A stretch of DNA of 64,000 nucleotides from Craterostigma plantagineum (lineage: Eukaryota > Streptophyta > Magnoliopsida > Lamiales > Linderniaceae), in contig JAPQWV010000330.1 of NCBI GenBank assembly GCA_027422505.1, positions 496,001-560,000 on the forward strand, written 5' to 3'. How positions within the stretch are numbered: position 1 is the stretch's first letter; each line of letters starts with the position of its first letter. Below are positions 22,591 through 35,265 of this stretch, in pieces. Position numbers and translations under genes: made by a program. Below the pieces are notes generated by a model. It was not told where the DNA came from. It ran no database searches and saw only the letters and a program-made list of their open reading frames with translations.

Positions 22591-24675
22591 AAACTTGTGA
22601 TGTTCTCCTCTCATTAATCCCCTCTTTCTGGTCTTCTTTGCTGGGGGCATCAGCCAAACCATAGGAGTTGACAAGGAATCTAAGGCACACCAAATTGGTT
22701 ATCACAGTTGCGTCAATACAACACCTATGGGCTTTGCTTTCTTCAATGTAAACTATGCAGTTTGCTGCATCAACTCTTTACTCCACCGCTGCTTTGAACT
22801 TGACCGTTTCTGATATATTAGGATTATCCCTATTCCTTTATCACCCTACATCTTATATACAAAATAGAAATTTAGGTTCAAAAATTTCCTGTTCTTTTAT
22901 TTAAAATGATTCAGTCAATTCTCCTATACGTTATGTCAGTTTGATGTAGTTATTCTCACCATAATTAATCTTAATTTGGTGAGTTTCGCAGGTTCACAAT
23001 GCGGTCATGGATCGAGTATAATGGTGGCTTAGCTTTTACGAGGGTGAAGGATCACGGGGATTGGGATGAACGTTGCAGTTAGAGTTCATCCATGCATTGG
23101 TGTAGTAAGCATGCATGTTACCTTATGTTTTCTTAAGTAGCTGCTTTACTAATCGTTCGTTGAATTGTGGTGCATATCAATATTTAATGATACTTTGTGT
23201 TATTCAAAAAGGAATTTTCTTGTGTCTTTCTCTGATTAGCATTGTCTTGATATGGTTTTGTTACATTGTTTTAACAGAAATTTTATCATGTTGTTTCTAT
23301 GAAGAAGGCTATACTGAAAAATCGTTGTACTCGGCCATTATTAGATAATAATAATACTCTCCCATTAATTATTTCTTACTTTTCTTTCTATGAAATCCCT
23401 GTGGATTTTAACCATGTTTTTCTATGAAATCCTTGATAATAACATTGATTAAAACAGCTTAAGAACTTGGCTTCAGTCCATTTAAATGCAGATTACACAT
23501 AAAGCCAACCACTTCCTTCATTGCATTCGTTGATTTTGATTGTAGGTTAAGAATGTCAGGACATCTTCCTACTTTAGAACTCAGCGTTATACCAACACAT
23601 TCTTCTACCGATGAGACCAACACCACAAAATCCTTTTCTTTTGAAATCTCTTTCCTCGGAGTTTCATTGGGAAAATGTTGGTCTACAGAAGCACTGCTTT
23701 GAAACTGAAATTAAATGACACTTAGCGGGACTTATCAATTCATATATCATATATTAATTTTATGTTCTATATAATCAACGATTTGGCACACGTACCCGTG
23801 TATGTGTATCTTAAACATTCAACTTTAGAATATTATTGTAACTCCATAATCATTAAAACAACAGCTCCATCATTACGAAAAATATTTTTTCTGAGACTTA
23901 TACATTAATAACACATAATTAAGACCCGTACATCTTAAGCATTCAAACTTTATAATATACTCCATAATTAATAAAAACAGCTCCATAATTAAAAAAAAAA
24001 CAAAATTTCTGAGATCCGTGCATTGCATAGGCAAAAAACTAGTATAATATATGTACGTGTAATGTAATGATCCTTACAATATGGTATGTGCAACGGAAAT
24101 TAATACTCCCTCCGTTCCATTTGTTTTACATTTTGCTATATCGGGCATCACGCTAGACGCTAACTTCTGTATTTCCTAATTTAGCAAAAAACTATCACAA
24201 CAATCAATATAGTAATATTAAATATTCTAAAAGACGTGTCAAAATATACAATTTTTTACCTTTTAGTTGTATTATATTATTTAAATAATCAGTTTCTTAA
24301 AAATCGTGCCAACTCTCAAATGTCCACAAACAAATGGGACAAGGAAATACATGAATCACATAACGGTAAAAATGCTAAACTTTCCATCATTTCTTCCTAC
24401 AGGTCACTCCAGATTGGCCCATTTTCCTTGGGAAGATATCCCAATTGGCAAAACAATGGGCCCAATTAGAAAGTCCGAAACTGAGATGCTAGTACAATAA
24501 ATAATTATAAATTTGGATAAAGGAAAATTTATGCGTTATGCTTGTAAGAAGAATTCTTCCATTTTCGTGAACTAATAAGCATACGAAAGATTGTTGTGTT
24601 TCCCTGCTATCCATGGTTTATACGCTTAACACCTCTATTCACCATTTGAAGTAGCTGATTCTGACGGCCGTTCGG
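22591..24675. other. Intergenic, decayed repeats, no gene recognised
   Basis: Two degenerate copies of a ~100-120-base sequence (about 23807-23910 and 23932-24025) share CTCCATAAT, AACAGCTCC and TTTCTGAGA. The second ends CCGTGCATTGCATAGGC then AAAAAACTAGT, a short hairpin followed by CTAG-T as at a Helitron 3' end, but no 5' end was identified. CTCCCTCCGTTCC at 24106-24118 matches the terminus of Stowaway/mariner MITEs without a visible partner. Confidence 0.4.
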
Positions 24676-27600
24676 GTGATGAACACCACCGCAGTGCTTC
24701 GCTGCTGCTGCTCCGCGGCGTCGCCGCCGCTCACCGCCACCATCAGGTGCTTAGGCTTACCTGCCCCCCACCTTCGGTACAGCTCTATACAATTGCAGTT
24801 CACCATTCTTCGGCTTCGCTATCCTTATCCGTTCGGTTATGCGAGAGGATATGCGACACGTGGCAGCTCGGGCCGGAGTTGGGGGGATTTGTTCCTCGAC
24901 GAGCTCCAGTCGCTGGGCAAGCGTGGCGGCGTAGTCGCCTTCAACAAGTGAGCAATTACTATACGTTTAATTTAGATATCGATACGGAAACTTGAAATTA
25001 TGGATTGACTGGGAATCGTCTTGTAGATTGGAACTCACAAGCAGTGTTGAGCTACCCAAAATTAAAGGAAAACTGACGCTAGAAAAGGGAGTGCTCGTGG
25101 AGTTCAGGAAAGATTCAGACAGGGTACTGCTTGGAGTTGCACAGAGACCAGATGGGAAGAAGAATTGGATGGTTGCTGATCAGGTTTCAACATTCATCAA
25201 TGCCAATTTACTCGTTCGAACTTGTGATCTTTTGCGACTTAGTAATCCATCCGCATTTCCTTGTTATCGAATTTCTGTTTTCGCTTATTCAGAATGGTGT
25301 CGTTACATCTATTAAGCCTCAGCAAATTACTTACATTGTTCCTGGTGTTACAAACTTTGACCACTCGGGGATAGCAAACTTCGTTCAGAAAGCTCATGAA
25401 AATTTGGTCCGTCTTTCTTTTTATTAATTATAAGACAGATGTAAGCACATTTGAATACTTTCAGTAAATTTAAGTAAAAACTTGAAATGTGTTCAGGATC
25501 CTGCATTGCTCGAGTTTGCTTGGATTGAGCTTCTCGAGAAGAATAAGTCAGTATCGGTGGATGAGCTTGCTGAGGTATACTGTCAACATATATTTTTTAC
25601 GTCGACAAATGCCTAGAATGACGCTAGCTCATTCTTACAGATGATGTTTGGTAGTGCTGAAGCACTAGAGAGCTATTCTGCTCATTTATTGCTATCGAAG
25701 GATGACATATACTTTGCTTCCCTGGAGACTAAAGGTTCATTTTCTGTTTATGGACCTAGATCCGCTGATCAGGTGTGTTTTTTTATCTTTTTCTTTTATC
25801 TGTTTCCCCAGTGCGTTTAAATGTTTTATTTTTTGTTTTTCACATTTGCTTTGATTCTTTCCCTAGTGTCACACTATGCATGTCACATAGTTTGTAACAA
25901 GAATTTAGTATAATTTGTTTCAGGTTGAAGAACTCACCAGACGGAAATCTGCAATAGCAGCTGAAGAGAGAGAACTTGAAGAATTTGTTAAGTTATTAAA
26001 ATCTGCCAGGGCAATGCCTCTTCATTCGAAGCCCCTGAGATCTACATGGATGTCCGACAAAAAAAATAAGCACAAAATTGAGTCTCTTCAAGCATATGCA
26101 CTTGATGACTATAGAAGTGAGGAAGACAAGAAAATTGCTGGGACGGTAACTTTTTCTTTCATATTCCTCCAATTCTACACCATCTTATACTTGCATTTCT
26201 TTTAATTCATCATTAATTTGGTTCGAACAGTTTTGTTTCACCGCGTCCTATAGCTTACACAACTTCTCTGTCACCTTTTATTAGGGCAGATTCTGAAGGC
26301 CATGGGTCTTGCCAAAACAGCAGCATCAGCAGTCGATCTCTTGATCAATATTGGGTACTTCCCAGTGCATGTAAACCTAGATTTCCTAAAGTTAAATATC
26401 CGCACTGATCACCAGGAAGATATCATTGCAATGGCTGATAGTCTTCTGTCTGAGTCGCCGGACTTTGATGAGGTATTCATGCGTGTTTTGTAATCTTCAG
26501 TCGATATAACATTAGCATGATGATTGTTAAATTTGTAGAAAAATTCCTGCTGTTAATTTCTGATGTCACTTCGTTATCTTCAGTCGATCTTTTCTCTGTT
26601 TTTACTCCTGTTTTATCCTTCTTTTGCGGCTAAGTGCCCTGCATATATGTTTTGTTGTGTAGAGTTTCTGAATTATACTGTGGTTATCCTTTACCAGGTC
26701 GAGAGAAAAGACCTTACAGACTTCAAGGTCTATGCCATTGACGTTGATGAAGCCGATGAGGTATACCTTCTGTTGATCTTGTTTTTGGGCATCAGTTGGA
26801 AACTATACTATATTTTTCGCTTGCAGAAAATTCAATTGCAAATTTCTGTTGTGCAAAATCCTGACAGCTTGATGATGCACTGAGTGCCACAAGGCTACAA
26901 GATGGTCGCATTAAGGTCTTGATCCATGTTGCAGATCCAACTAGCTTAGTGCAGCCAGGAAGCAGAATAGACAAGTATAATTGATGACATTTGAATTCAT
27001 AGATTCAAATTTATTCTCTTCGGGCATTATACGATGTATATGTTGACGTGCAGAGAGGCTATGAAGAGGGGTACTTCTGTCTTTTTGCCTACTGCCACGT
27101 ATCCCATGTTTCCGGAAAAACTAGCTATGGAAGGCATGAGTCTTAAGCAAGGTGAAAAGTGCAGAGCAGTCACAGTTTCTGTTATCCTGCATTCTGATGG
27201 CAGGTGTGTGAGTTAAACTTTGTATCATCATGGGATGGTGTATGATCGACGTAGAAGCCCTTTCTGGGGGCTTAAAATTTAAATGCTTAAAGGCTTTCCA
27301 ATTGTACGATTATTTTTCTGCACACGTAATTATATCAGGCTGTTCTTAGACGCTTGGGATTTTCATCTTTCACATACAATGAAGTCTTTGGTTGTGATCT
27401 TGTAGTTTCGATTTTCTTGCAGCATTGCAGAATACTCTGTGGAAAATTCTATCATCAAACCCACGTATATGCTGACCTATGAGAGTGCAACAGAACTTCT
27501 TCACCTGAACCTGGAAGAAGAGTCTGAGTTGAGACTTCTTTCAGAGGCTGCTGCACTGCGTTTTCAATGGCGACTAGGACAAGTAAGCATCACTGTGCTA

Positions 27601-28706
27601 GTGAGGACAAGTTAACTCTATTTCTGGTTAGGATAGGATTCTATTGTGTTTTATTAGCACTTGCCAATCTGTTCTGAAATACGTAATATAGGGGGCGATA
27701 GACACAGCAACGTTAGAAACAAGAATCAAAGTAACTGATCCAGATGACCCAGAGCCCCCGATCAAGCTGTATGTGGAGAATCAGGCAGATCCTGCTATGA
27801 GACTCGTGTCTGAGATGATGATACTTTGTGGAGAAGTCATAGCCACTCTTGGTTCTTATAACAAGATTCCTCTTCCGTACAGGGGACAACCTCAGTCTAA
27901 CATCGATACATCTGCTTTTGCCCATCTGCCCGAAGGCCCTGTAAGAAGTTCTGCCATTGTTAAAATAATGCGAGCTGCTGAAATGGATTTCAGGAAGCCT
28001 ATACGTCACGGGGTTTTAGGACTTCCTGGGTACGTTCAGTTTACATCTCCTATCCGCAGATATATGGACCTCCTTGCACATTACCAGGTACTTTTGGCAT
28101 CATAGAATGCATGTATCAAATGCAATCTGTCCCTTGTAACATCTCCAATGCCTTAAGTGAGCGGACTTAACTGGGTGAAATTTATTGCTTCCTCATATGC
28201 AGGTGAAAGCTTTTCTTAGGGGAGACACGCCTCCTTTTTCATCAGGACAGCTTGAAGGTATTGCATCGATGGTGAACATGAACACTAGGGTTGCAAGAAA
28301 GATCAGCTCGACCAGTCTAAGATATTGGGTCATTGAATATTTGAGACGGCAACCTAAAGAACGGAAGTTTTCTGCCTTGGTCCTTAGATTCATCAAGGAC
28401 AGGATTGCAGCAATCCTTTTGATGGAGGTAAGTCAACCGCACACAGTAGCCATCCACGTTACTAGTCTGTCTAAATACTACCTCTGTTTCTGTCACAAGT
28501 GAATGGTGTCAAACTAACTACATATGCTAAAGCTCAATGATACGAGATTTTCGTGCTAAAAAAAAATCCTCTTTTAGGTTGGGGTACAAGGTTCTGCCTG
28601 GGTATCCATCGGTGTTCAGGTGGGCGACGAGGTTAAAGTTCGTGTGGAAGAAGCGAATCCGCGAGACGATGTTCTTATATTCAAGGAAGTACAAGCAACA
28701 CAATGA
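24676..28706 (+). CDS. RNR1: Organellar 3'-5' exoribonuclease, RNase II/R family (RNR1)
   Basis: Fourteen exons: 24676-24947, 25027-25183, 25293-25406, 25497-25574, 25641-25772, 25924-26145, 26290-26472, 26698-26760, 26868-26974, 27054-27203, 27423-27582, 27692-28087, 28203-28427 and 28578-28706. They give 795 residues, close to Arabidopsis RNR1. The N terminus is rich in Ser, Cys and Arg and fits a plastid/mitochondrial signal. The RNB catalytic domain shows VYAIDVDEADELDDALSA (metal-binding aspartates), IHVADPT, TATYPMFPEKLAMEGMSL and LPGYVQFTSPIRRYMDLLAH. The C-terminal part resembles the S1-like end of the family. RNR1 matures chloroplast rRNA and mRNA 3' ends. The start could be either of two adjacent Met codons. 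Confidence 0.93.
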
Positions 28707-29452
28707 CTAGTTCACATAATTCAGCTTAAAAATACATGTGCCAGTCTCTTGAGGTCACACCAGCAATAGTTGCTATGAAAGAAAAATGACCTCCTCATGA
28801 ACCAAGCTGCTGCTGCTGCTGCTTATAGGATCCATCAGGCATCAACAGAAGTGCAAGGCTTGTCTGAGCTAAGTCGGCTTCTACTCTTACACATCCAAGC
28901 AATTTGAATTTTTTGATTGGTCTATATACGGTTCTAATTAAGAATTAAGTTTGTGAGTGCAATTTCGAGCTAGCAATAGTTTATATTACAATACAATATA
29001 CGCGCTATACCTACTAACCCACTTGGAGCAGAAATCCCTTTTCATTGATAGTCAAAAACAGCTGACTTTGCTTCCGTCACTGTGCACTAAACGAACTAAC
29101 AATCATAGACATATAATAAAGCATACAGAAGAACTTTCCAACTCCCTCCCCAAGACTTGTGTTGTCTTGTTCTCTTTTCTTTTGACCCTGTCAAAAGATT
29201 CTCGTACAACCTCGAGTTAGGCTGTTATCCCCTTTCCGTTTCCGTCATAAAGTAAGAATAAACTAATATTTCTTATTTTCTCGGTTTTTGGTAGAAGTAC
29301 ATGACTTACTTGCATCCACCATGACAAAATTAACAGGGGATCATGACCTTCACAACATCACATTTGCATCATCTGCACACAACACTCTATTACAGACTAG
29401 CAGCAGGCATAAAGGAAACAAAACAGAGGGCTATTCCTCGACCGTACTCACA
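28707..29452. other. Convergent 3' intergenic spacer
   Basis: The spacer lies between the stop codons of RNR1 and the kinase gene. It holds both 3' UTRs; no gene or repeat is recognised. Confidence 0.6.
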
Positions 29453-31267
29453 CTACAAAGCAGACGCCGAAGGCCTTGGATAAGCTGTTGCAACGCGTTT
29501 ATCAGCAGCAGCGCCGTTCTTATTACCAGCATTTGACACTTTACTACGATAGTTGAGCAGCTTCCCATCTCTTTGGTCCACATTTTTCGAAGCAGTAGCA
29601 GCATCCTTAGGATCTTGGATCTGTTCGAGGGCTGAGACAACCTCGTCCATGGTGGGCCTCGACCTTGCATCCGTACGAAGGCACTGAAGGGCAAGGCTGG
29701 CAGCTTTCACAGCTCGGCTCACCGAATACTGACCCTCGAGGCGAGAGTCGAGCACGTGGAATATCCTGCGCTTGTTGTTGAGGTAAGGTTTCGCCCACTC
29801 GACTAAATTGTGTTCGCCCGTCGGGCGATTCTTGTCTATGGCTTTCTTGCCCGTTAGGATCTCAAGTAGGACCACTCCAAAGCTGTATACGTCGCTCTTG
29901 GCAGTTAAGTGACCTGAGAAATCGAACACATGACAACACAATGTAAGCATCTTATCTTAACAGCAGACAATGATTGGAGATGGTTATTAAAAACTACAAG
30001 TACCTGTTGATAGATACTCGGGCGCTGCGTATCCGTACGTTCCCATGACTCGAGTAGAAACGTGGCTTTTATCGCCCGTTGGCCCGTCCCTCGCCAGCCC
30101 GAAATCAGAAAGCTTGGCATTGTACTTCTGCAATATTGAGAATAGCAAGCAAAATTAAGGACCGAAGACCATTTTACCACCATGATTCTTTAGATGCTAT
30201 ACTTACCGAATCAAGTAAAATGTTCGAAGTCTTAAAGTCTCGATAAATCACTTGCGTTTCGGCTCCATGGAGAAAGGCAAGACCTCGAGCAGCGCCAAGG
30301 GCAATCTTCATTCTCAGGCTCCACGAAAGTGGCTGAAAGTATGATCCTCCTATTTCACCGCAAAAAAGATAAATTTAATATATAGCTTTTCCTTCGATAA
30401 CTGAAACTATTTCGGGCCAAAAATGTACGCACTTACTTCTAAATAGATGATTCTCCATGCTTCCCTTTGGCATGAACTCATACACCAATAGCCTGTGTTC
30501 GTCTTCAAGGCAGTAACCTATCAGCTTCACAAGGTTTGGATGACGAAGCTGCCCAAGATAGTTAATCTCTGCCTGCAAATTACAGGAAAAAAGAAGAAAG
30601 AAAATGCCAATTACATTTCTGAGATGCAAGAAAATAGTAAGAAGACAAAGGTTTTGAAAAAAAGTTTCACTAACCAGCCATTCTCTATGTCCTTGCCAAC
30701 CATCTTGGTTTAGCCTCTTAACTGCAACCACCATACCCGACCCAGGCCTCGATGCTCCGAGCGTATGCTCGTCGACCCATCCTTTGAAAACCGACCCGAA
30801 ACCTCCCTCTCCCAAAACGCTGTCTGGGCGGAAGTTTCTTGTTGCTGACTTTAGATCACTGAATGCGAAGCTTTTAAGGTTGGAAGATTGCAATATCTCG
30901 CCTTCAGTTCGAGGGGTCTGAGATGCAGATGAGAAGGATCTTTGCTGCTCGAACTGCTTAGTTCGGTCCCATCTCCAGTTATAATCTTGGAAGAAGTCCC
31001 AACTGCATGCGATATGCGACATAGACAGAGAAATGCTTAGGATATGCTGTTGATATACAACGAATTAACGAGCAAACTTGGTAGAAATCATAAGACAATC
31101 ATCAAGATCTCAGGTCAAGGTATTCAGTAACAGAGAGAACAGTTAGCAATGAAGGCAGCATAGTTTTTTCAGCAAAATTGAATCTTTACTTAAGTTTCAT
31201 GTCATGTACCTGTTTCGGTATGAGAAGGGCTCTCAGCCTTGATTTGGTTGCTGAAGCAAATTCCCAT
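29453..31267 (-). CDS. Receptor-like cytoplasmic kinase VII, APK1/PBL10-like, with a frame disruption in exon 2
   Basis: Six exons: 31267-31210, 31002-30675, 30572-30437, 30349-30207, 30127-30004 and 29913-29453. The N terminus [16 protein letters not shown] has Gly2 and Cys4 for myristoylation and palmitoylation, giving plasma-membrane anchoring. The kinase domain has [18 protein letters not shown] (catalytic Lys), [14 protein letters not shown] (Tyr replaces His, normal for this group), [10 protein letters not shown] and [14 protein letters not shown], then a Ser/Ala/Lys-rich tail. The obvious model totals 1250 coding bases, one short of a whole frame. The family-like GTSSK...[12 protein letters not shown] is out of frame with [17 protein letters not shown]. 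Using an acceptor 17 bases downstream restores frame (410 residues) but replaces that stretch. The family acts in immune and developmental receptor signalling. Confidence 0.85.
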
Positions 31268-34200
31268 AGAACTAACAAGGATTATCCTTTTTTTCCAAAA
31301 ACCTCAAGTCTTAAGCTTTCTTCTAAAACTTGAGCAAAGAAGGAGCAGCTTCCTCAGCTCAGATGCTTCACTGAAATCCAACAAACCCTGACGAGCACGG
31401 CCCAGATCTAATGCGAACCTTCCCAATCTTTTAACTTCTAGGTTCTCTGTGTGTCTGTGTGTGTGTGTTTGAGCCTGTCTCGCGGTGCAAGGTTCAGAGA
31501 AACAGAGGTTCTTGAATAAAAAGCGACGAAAAGTACAAAAGGGAAGAGATCTATGGTGGGAAAGAGGAACACAGAAGGAACCAACCTCGAAGATGAGAAA
31601 AATATGAGAGCTTTCTTTCGAGGAAAATGGAAAATCTGGAAGGTTGGTGATAAAAGGGATTTACTTTTCTTAGGCTCGATGTGCAATGAACTCTTTTTTT
31701 ATTTTTATTTCAGTAATAAACTCTTTTTTTAATGACCTTTGTGCTCTTGCGTAAGAGTGCAAAATTGACTTGATTGCTGCGGTCTTCTTTCTAACACCGG
31801 ACTAATATGAGGTGGACCTTGTCGCTTTCCTCATCATTGTATATTCAAAAAGATTATTCAATGCGCAAAAATTAAGGGGTCTATATGATGTAAATACTAG
31901 TTCAGGGATCTATATGCAATCATTACGAAAACTGCTTGCTGTTGAATTTCGTCTGTTTCGATGACCATTATCACTCGAATCTTCCATTTTGATATTCTTT
32001 GCAAAATGATCGTTTTTTAGTACTACCATTAGTATTAACACGAGTTGCTTCTTGAGAAACAAATGTGGCCAATAAAGGTTTTTTAAATGAATCGTGAGAA
32101 ATGCATAATCAATGCAACGATTTTTTGCACAGTATGCAATTATTACACGTGTATTATAAGCGGTAAGAATTAGATGTTTTAGGGCATAATCAAAGAACAT
32201 AAATAGTCTTTTGCATGTTAAATTGGAAAATAAGGCAGCGTTGGGATTATTTATTACGCAACAAACTATTGTGTTTTATAGCATGTGATTGCAATAAATG
32301 AGATCTAACAACTAGCGTCCTTATGGAATAGCATTGATTTTAGTCTATTGTATTCTTGGCAACGCATTTTCCGCAGAATACTAAAAAAAAACAAAACAAC
32401 TTAAAAACAAATGATCACTTTCCAAATCTTAATCTTTATTGCAAGCTCTAGTTCTAGTTAAAGCCATATGCAGCGAATCAGTCACTTACAAGAACAAAAA
32501 ACCAGCCATCCAATATTATGAAAAGGACGCATCATCTTATTAATTATCCTTATTCATTACTATTATGGATAACTATATTATTTTTCGCCAATAAATTACA
32601 TCAATCGGCTTACGCATTTGGAAAGAGATCAAATAACAATGGGCCGACTTTACTCGGTTGGCCATATTGGCTTGCCGGCATTAGGCCTACTTGAAATAAA
32701 ATAAAACAAATTTCAAGAGTAAAGTTTTAATAATATAAGCCCAATTTGAAAAAAAAATGGACAGATAACAGATGAAGATCCCTCTTTAGGACTAGTGGAA
32801 GAGTTTGTACAATTTAATCTCCTATACTTGTCTAAAACAGTTTTCTGTATTACACACACTGTTTTAATCTTGGAAATAACAGTATTACCTAGTTGGGATT
32901 GGGATGAGATATTCTTTCTTGCCTCAACCAAACCGAATGATTTTTTTTTAATTATATATTTCGAAATGAATTGCTTAAGACTTTTGTCACATTCTTTATT
33001 TTATATTTTATCAAATAAAAGTGGGTAGAGCAGAGATGGGTTGGGGTGGGTGGGGCCCTTGAGTATCAGATGAGGATCTCCCTCAATTTTACAATACGTT
33101 TGACATGTCAACATCAATTATTTCCTCTTTTTTTTCCCCCAAAAAATTAACCCCATTTCTGTGCCATTATCTTCACACACATTACACATAGACACAGACG
33201 TCGTCTTTAATAATTAATGATTTTAGCGCCCAAAGACTATGTCCCCTCCTATATGACTGATGACGACCCATCCAAGAACTTGTCTGATTCTGCTGCTGCA
33301 ACAGCTCTTCAGTAGCTAGCAAAGCTACTTGCATTGTGTAATAATATAATTGTAGTGATAAAAAAAAATTCTTAGCTTTTGGGTTAACTCTTCTGATTTT
33401 CTCATAGGTGGGGGCTAATGGGATCTGTTTCGAAACACGACAAATGTTGCTGGGGACAAACACAGTCTCAGACCGTTATCGGGACGTGATATTTACTACC
33501 CTTATATACCTTTGACTTGTCAATTTAGTAATCGGTTCTTGAAAGACACCATTAGAGAGAAAATATATTTGAGTCATCAAAAAGTCCTAACCTTTCTTGG
33601 GTGAAATGAAAAGAACGGAGGTGCGTAGTAAAAAAGCACGACTCGTGCTTCACTGTGATACTACTGCAACACTTAAATGATACTACTAAAGCTGTGATTT
33701 TGCTTGTACTGTTATATTTATCATTATTACGGATCTTGTAATGTGAATTCGTGGGGGGGAAAATGGGGGGTTTGATTGAGGGAGAGGGGAGAAAAGAGAC
33801 GTAACGTATCACTGACAAATACTGAGAAAGGAAAAAAAAAAGGAAAGGAAAGGGGGAGGGGGTGGCAATGGCATGCTGTAATGAAAGAAAGCAAAGGCGT
33901 ACATTGATTAGTCGTCAGTTGGTGGTCGCGTCTTAATCAATTTCGTCTCCTTATGCCGCGAAACCCGCGGACTACAGTTGCCCCCACTCACCCACTAGTA
34001 CTTTTCTTACCAAGCTTAGAACGATAGATGATCGATTATGCTTCCTTCGTCTTTTAATATCGTTGGATTGCCCTTTTTATGGGTAATGATAAGCATAACA
34101 GTGATTATTAGTGGAAAGAAAAGATGTGGGAGGGAAAAAAGAATGGTGTGGTCCTCGAATTGAATTGAATGGTGTGGTGGTGGAGGCCCATAGCAAACAG

Positions 34201-34469
34201 TGTTTTTCTTGATTTGATTTGATGGGAGTCCGTCCATTGCTTTGCATTGGTCCATTGGACACACACACACACACTGAAGGTGTTTTGTGGGATAGTAGCA
34301 AGTCTAGTCTTGTCGAGGTGTGCATTTTTTTTTGCAGAAAATGGCAAGTGTGGCAGAGGACGAAATATTAAAGGAGTCAGTCAAGTATATAATATATATC
34401 TCCCTTCCTATTTCCATGATCATGATAGTTGCAAAGAACTAGGCTGCTCCTCTATTCTTAGCTTGCTGC
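31268..34469. other. Intergenic region, no gene recognised
   Basis: The first ~450 bases probably hold the kinase 5' UTR and promoter, including a short (GT)n tract at about 31448-31470. The rest is AT-rich with homopolymer runs (about 32745, 32942, 33130, 33833). Short ORFs here lack family resemblance or exon-like codon patterns. The last ~500 bases are the AS1 upstream region. Confidence 0.55.
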
Positions 34470-34476
34470 TATAAAT
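34470..34476 (+). promoter_or_regulatory. Candidate TATA box of the AS1/PHAN gene
   Basis: TATAAAT lies about 80 bases before a GA-rich tract and 790 bases before the start codon. That distance fits a long, probably spliced, leader: a donor-like GTAAGATCC occurs at about 34852. Short upstream ORFs begin in the leader, for example at 34680. Confidence 0.45.
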
Positions 34477-34558
34477 CTCACCTCCTCTTACTATTATTTA
34501 TTGCCTTCCTCAATTCCCTCTTTTCACAATCATCCTCATTCCTCACCAGCTGAAACTT

Positions 34559-34601
34559 GAGAGAGAGAGAGAGAGAGGGAGAGAGAGAGAGAGAGAGAGA
34601 G
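34559..34601. repeat. (GA)n tract in the probable AS1/PHAN 5' leader
   Basis: Two GA runs are separated by GGGA. GA/CT tracts are common in plant 5' UTRs and can bind BBR/BPC factors, which is only a possibility here. Confidence 0.75.
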
Positions 34602-35265
34602 AATTTTCATGCTATTTCAATTCATGTTTACATCATAACTCACCCTTGAAAAGAAAATAAAAACTGGTTTTTGATGATAATGAAGATGGTACGCTTGTCA
34701 AAGGGTGCGTAGCGTCTTAGTTCAGTCAAGAAGCCGACTGTAGACGTTCAGCAACACTCTCTATAGGTGCAATAGAGGCATCTTTCTTTCCTACATATAT
34801 CAAACCAAGAAATGGGCCGTGGAGAAAATTGGTCGTCTTGAACTTCTTATTGTAAGATCCCTCTTTATTACCTTTTCGTGTTTTTCATTCCTTACTAACT
34901 GTTAAAAGCTAACGAAACTCATTCGCAGAGAAATCCCTGGTAAGGTTTTCTTTGGTATGTTTGATGCGAAAGAAAGAGTATTTGCTTGAAATAGAAACAT
35001 AAGAATCCGTCCGCATATGGCCTCGGTCCTCACTCGGTTCAAGTTATAACATAAAGTTGCCATCTTTCAACTGAAACGCAACCTCATATCAATGGACATG
35101 CTGTTGAACACTTGCTCAGAGCGTGACTGTTGCTGTCTCCCTCTTCTTATTGTAATAAATTGACAACACCTTCTTACACTGCTTACTCTGTTCTGAAACC
35201 TCTATCAGATATAATCATGACGAACTTGATCATAAAGCCATGGATAAAGCTAAACGTGCGAGGAT

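Noticed and set aside
23932..24025. Helitron 3' end
   Set aside because: CTAG-T after a weak hairpin is suggestive but no 5' TC end or Rep/helicase was found; kept only as a note in the intergenic entry.
33182..33818. Short minus-strand ORFs
   Set aside because: No conserved motif, no splice-linked partner exons and AT-rich composition; judged chance ORFs.
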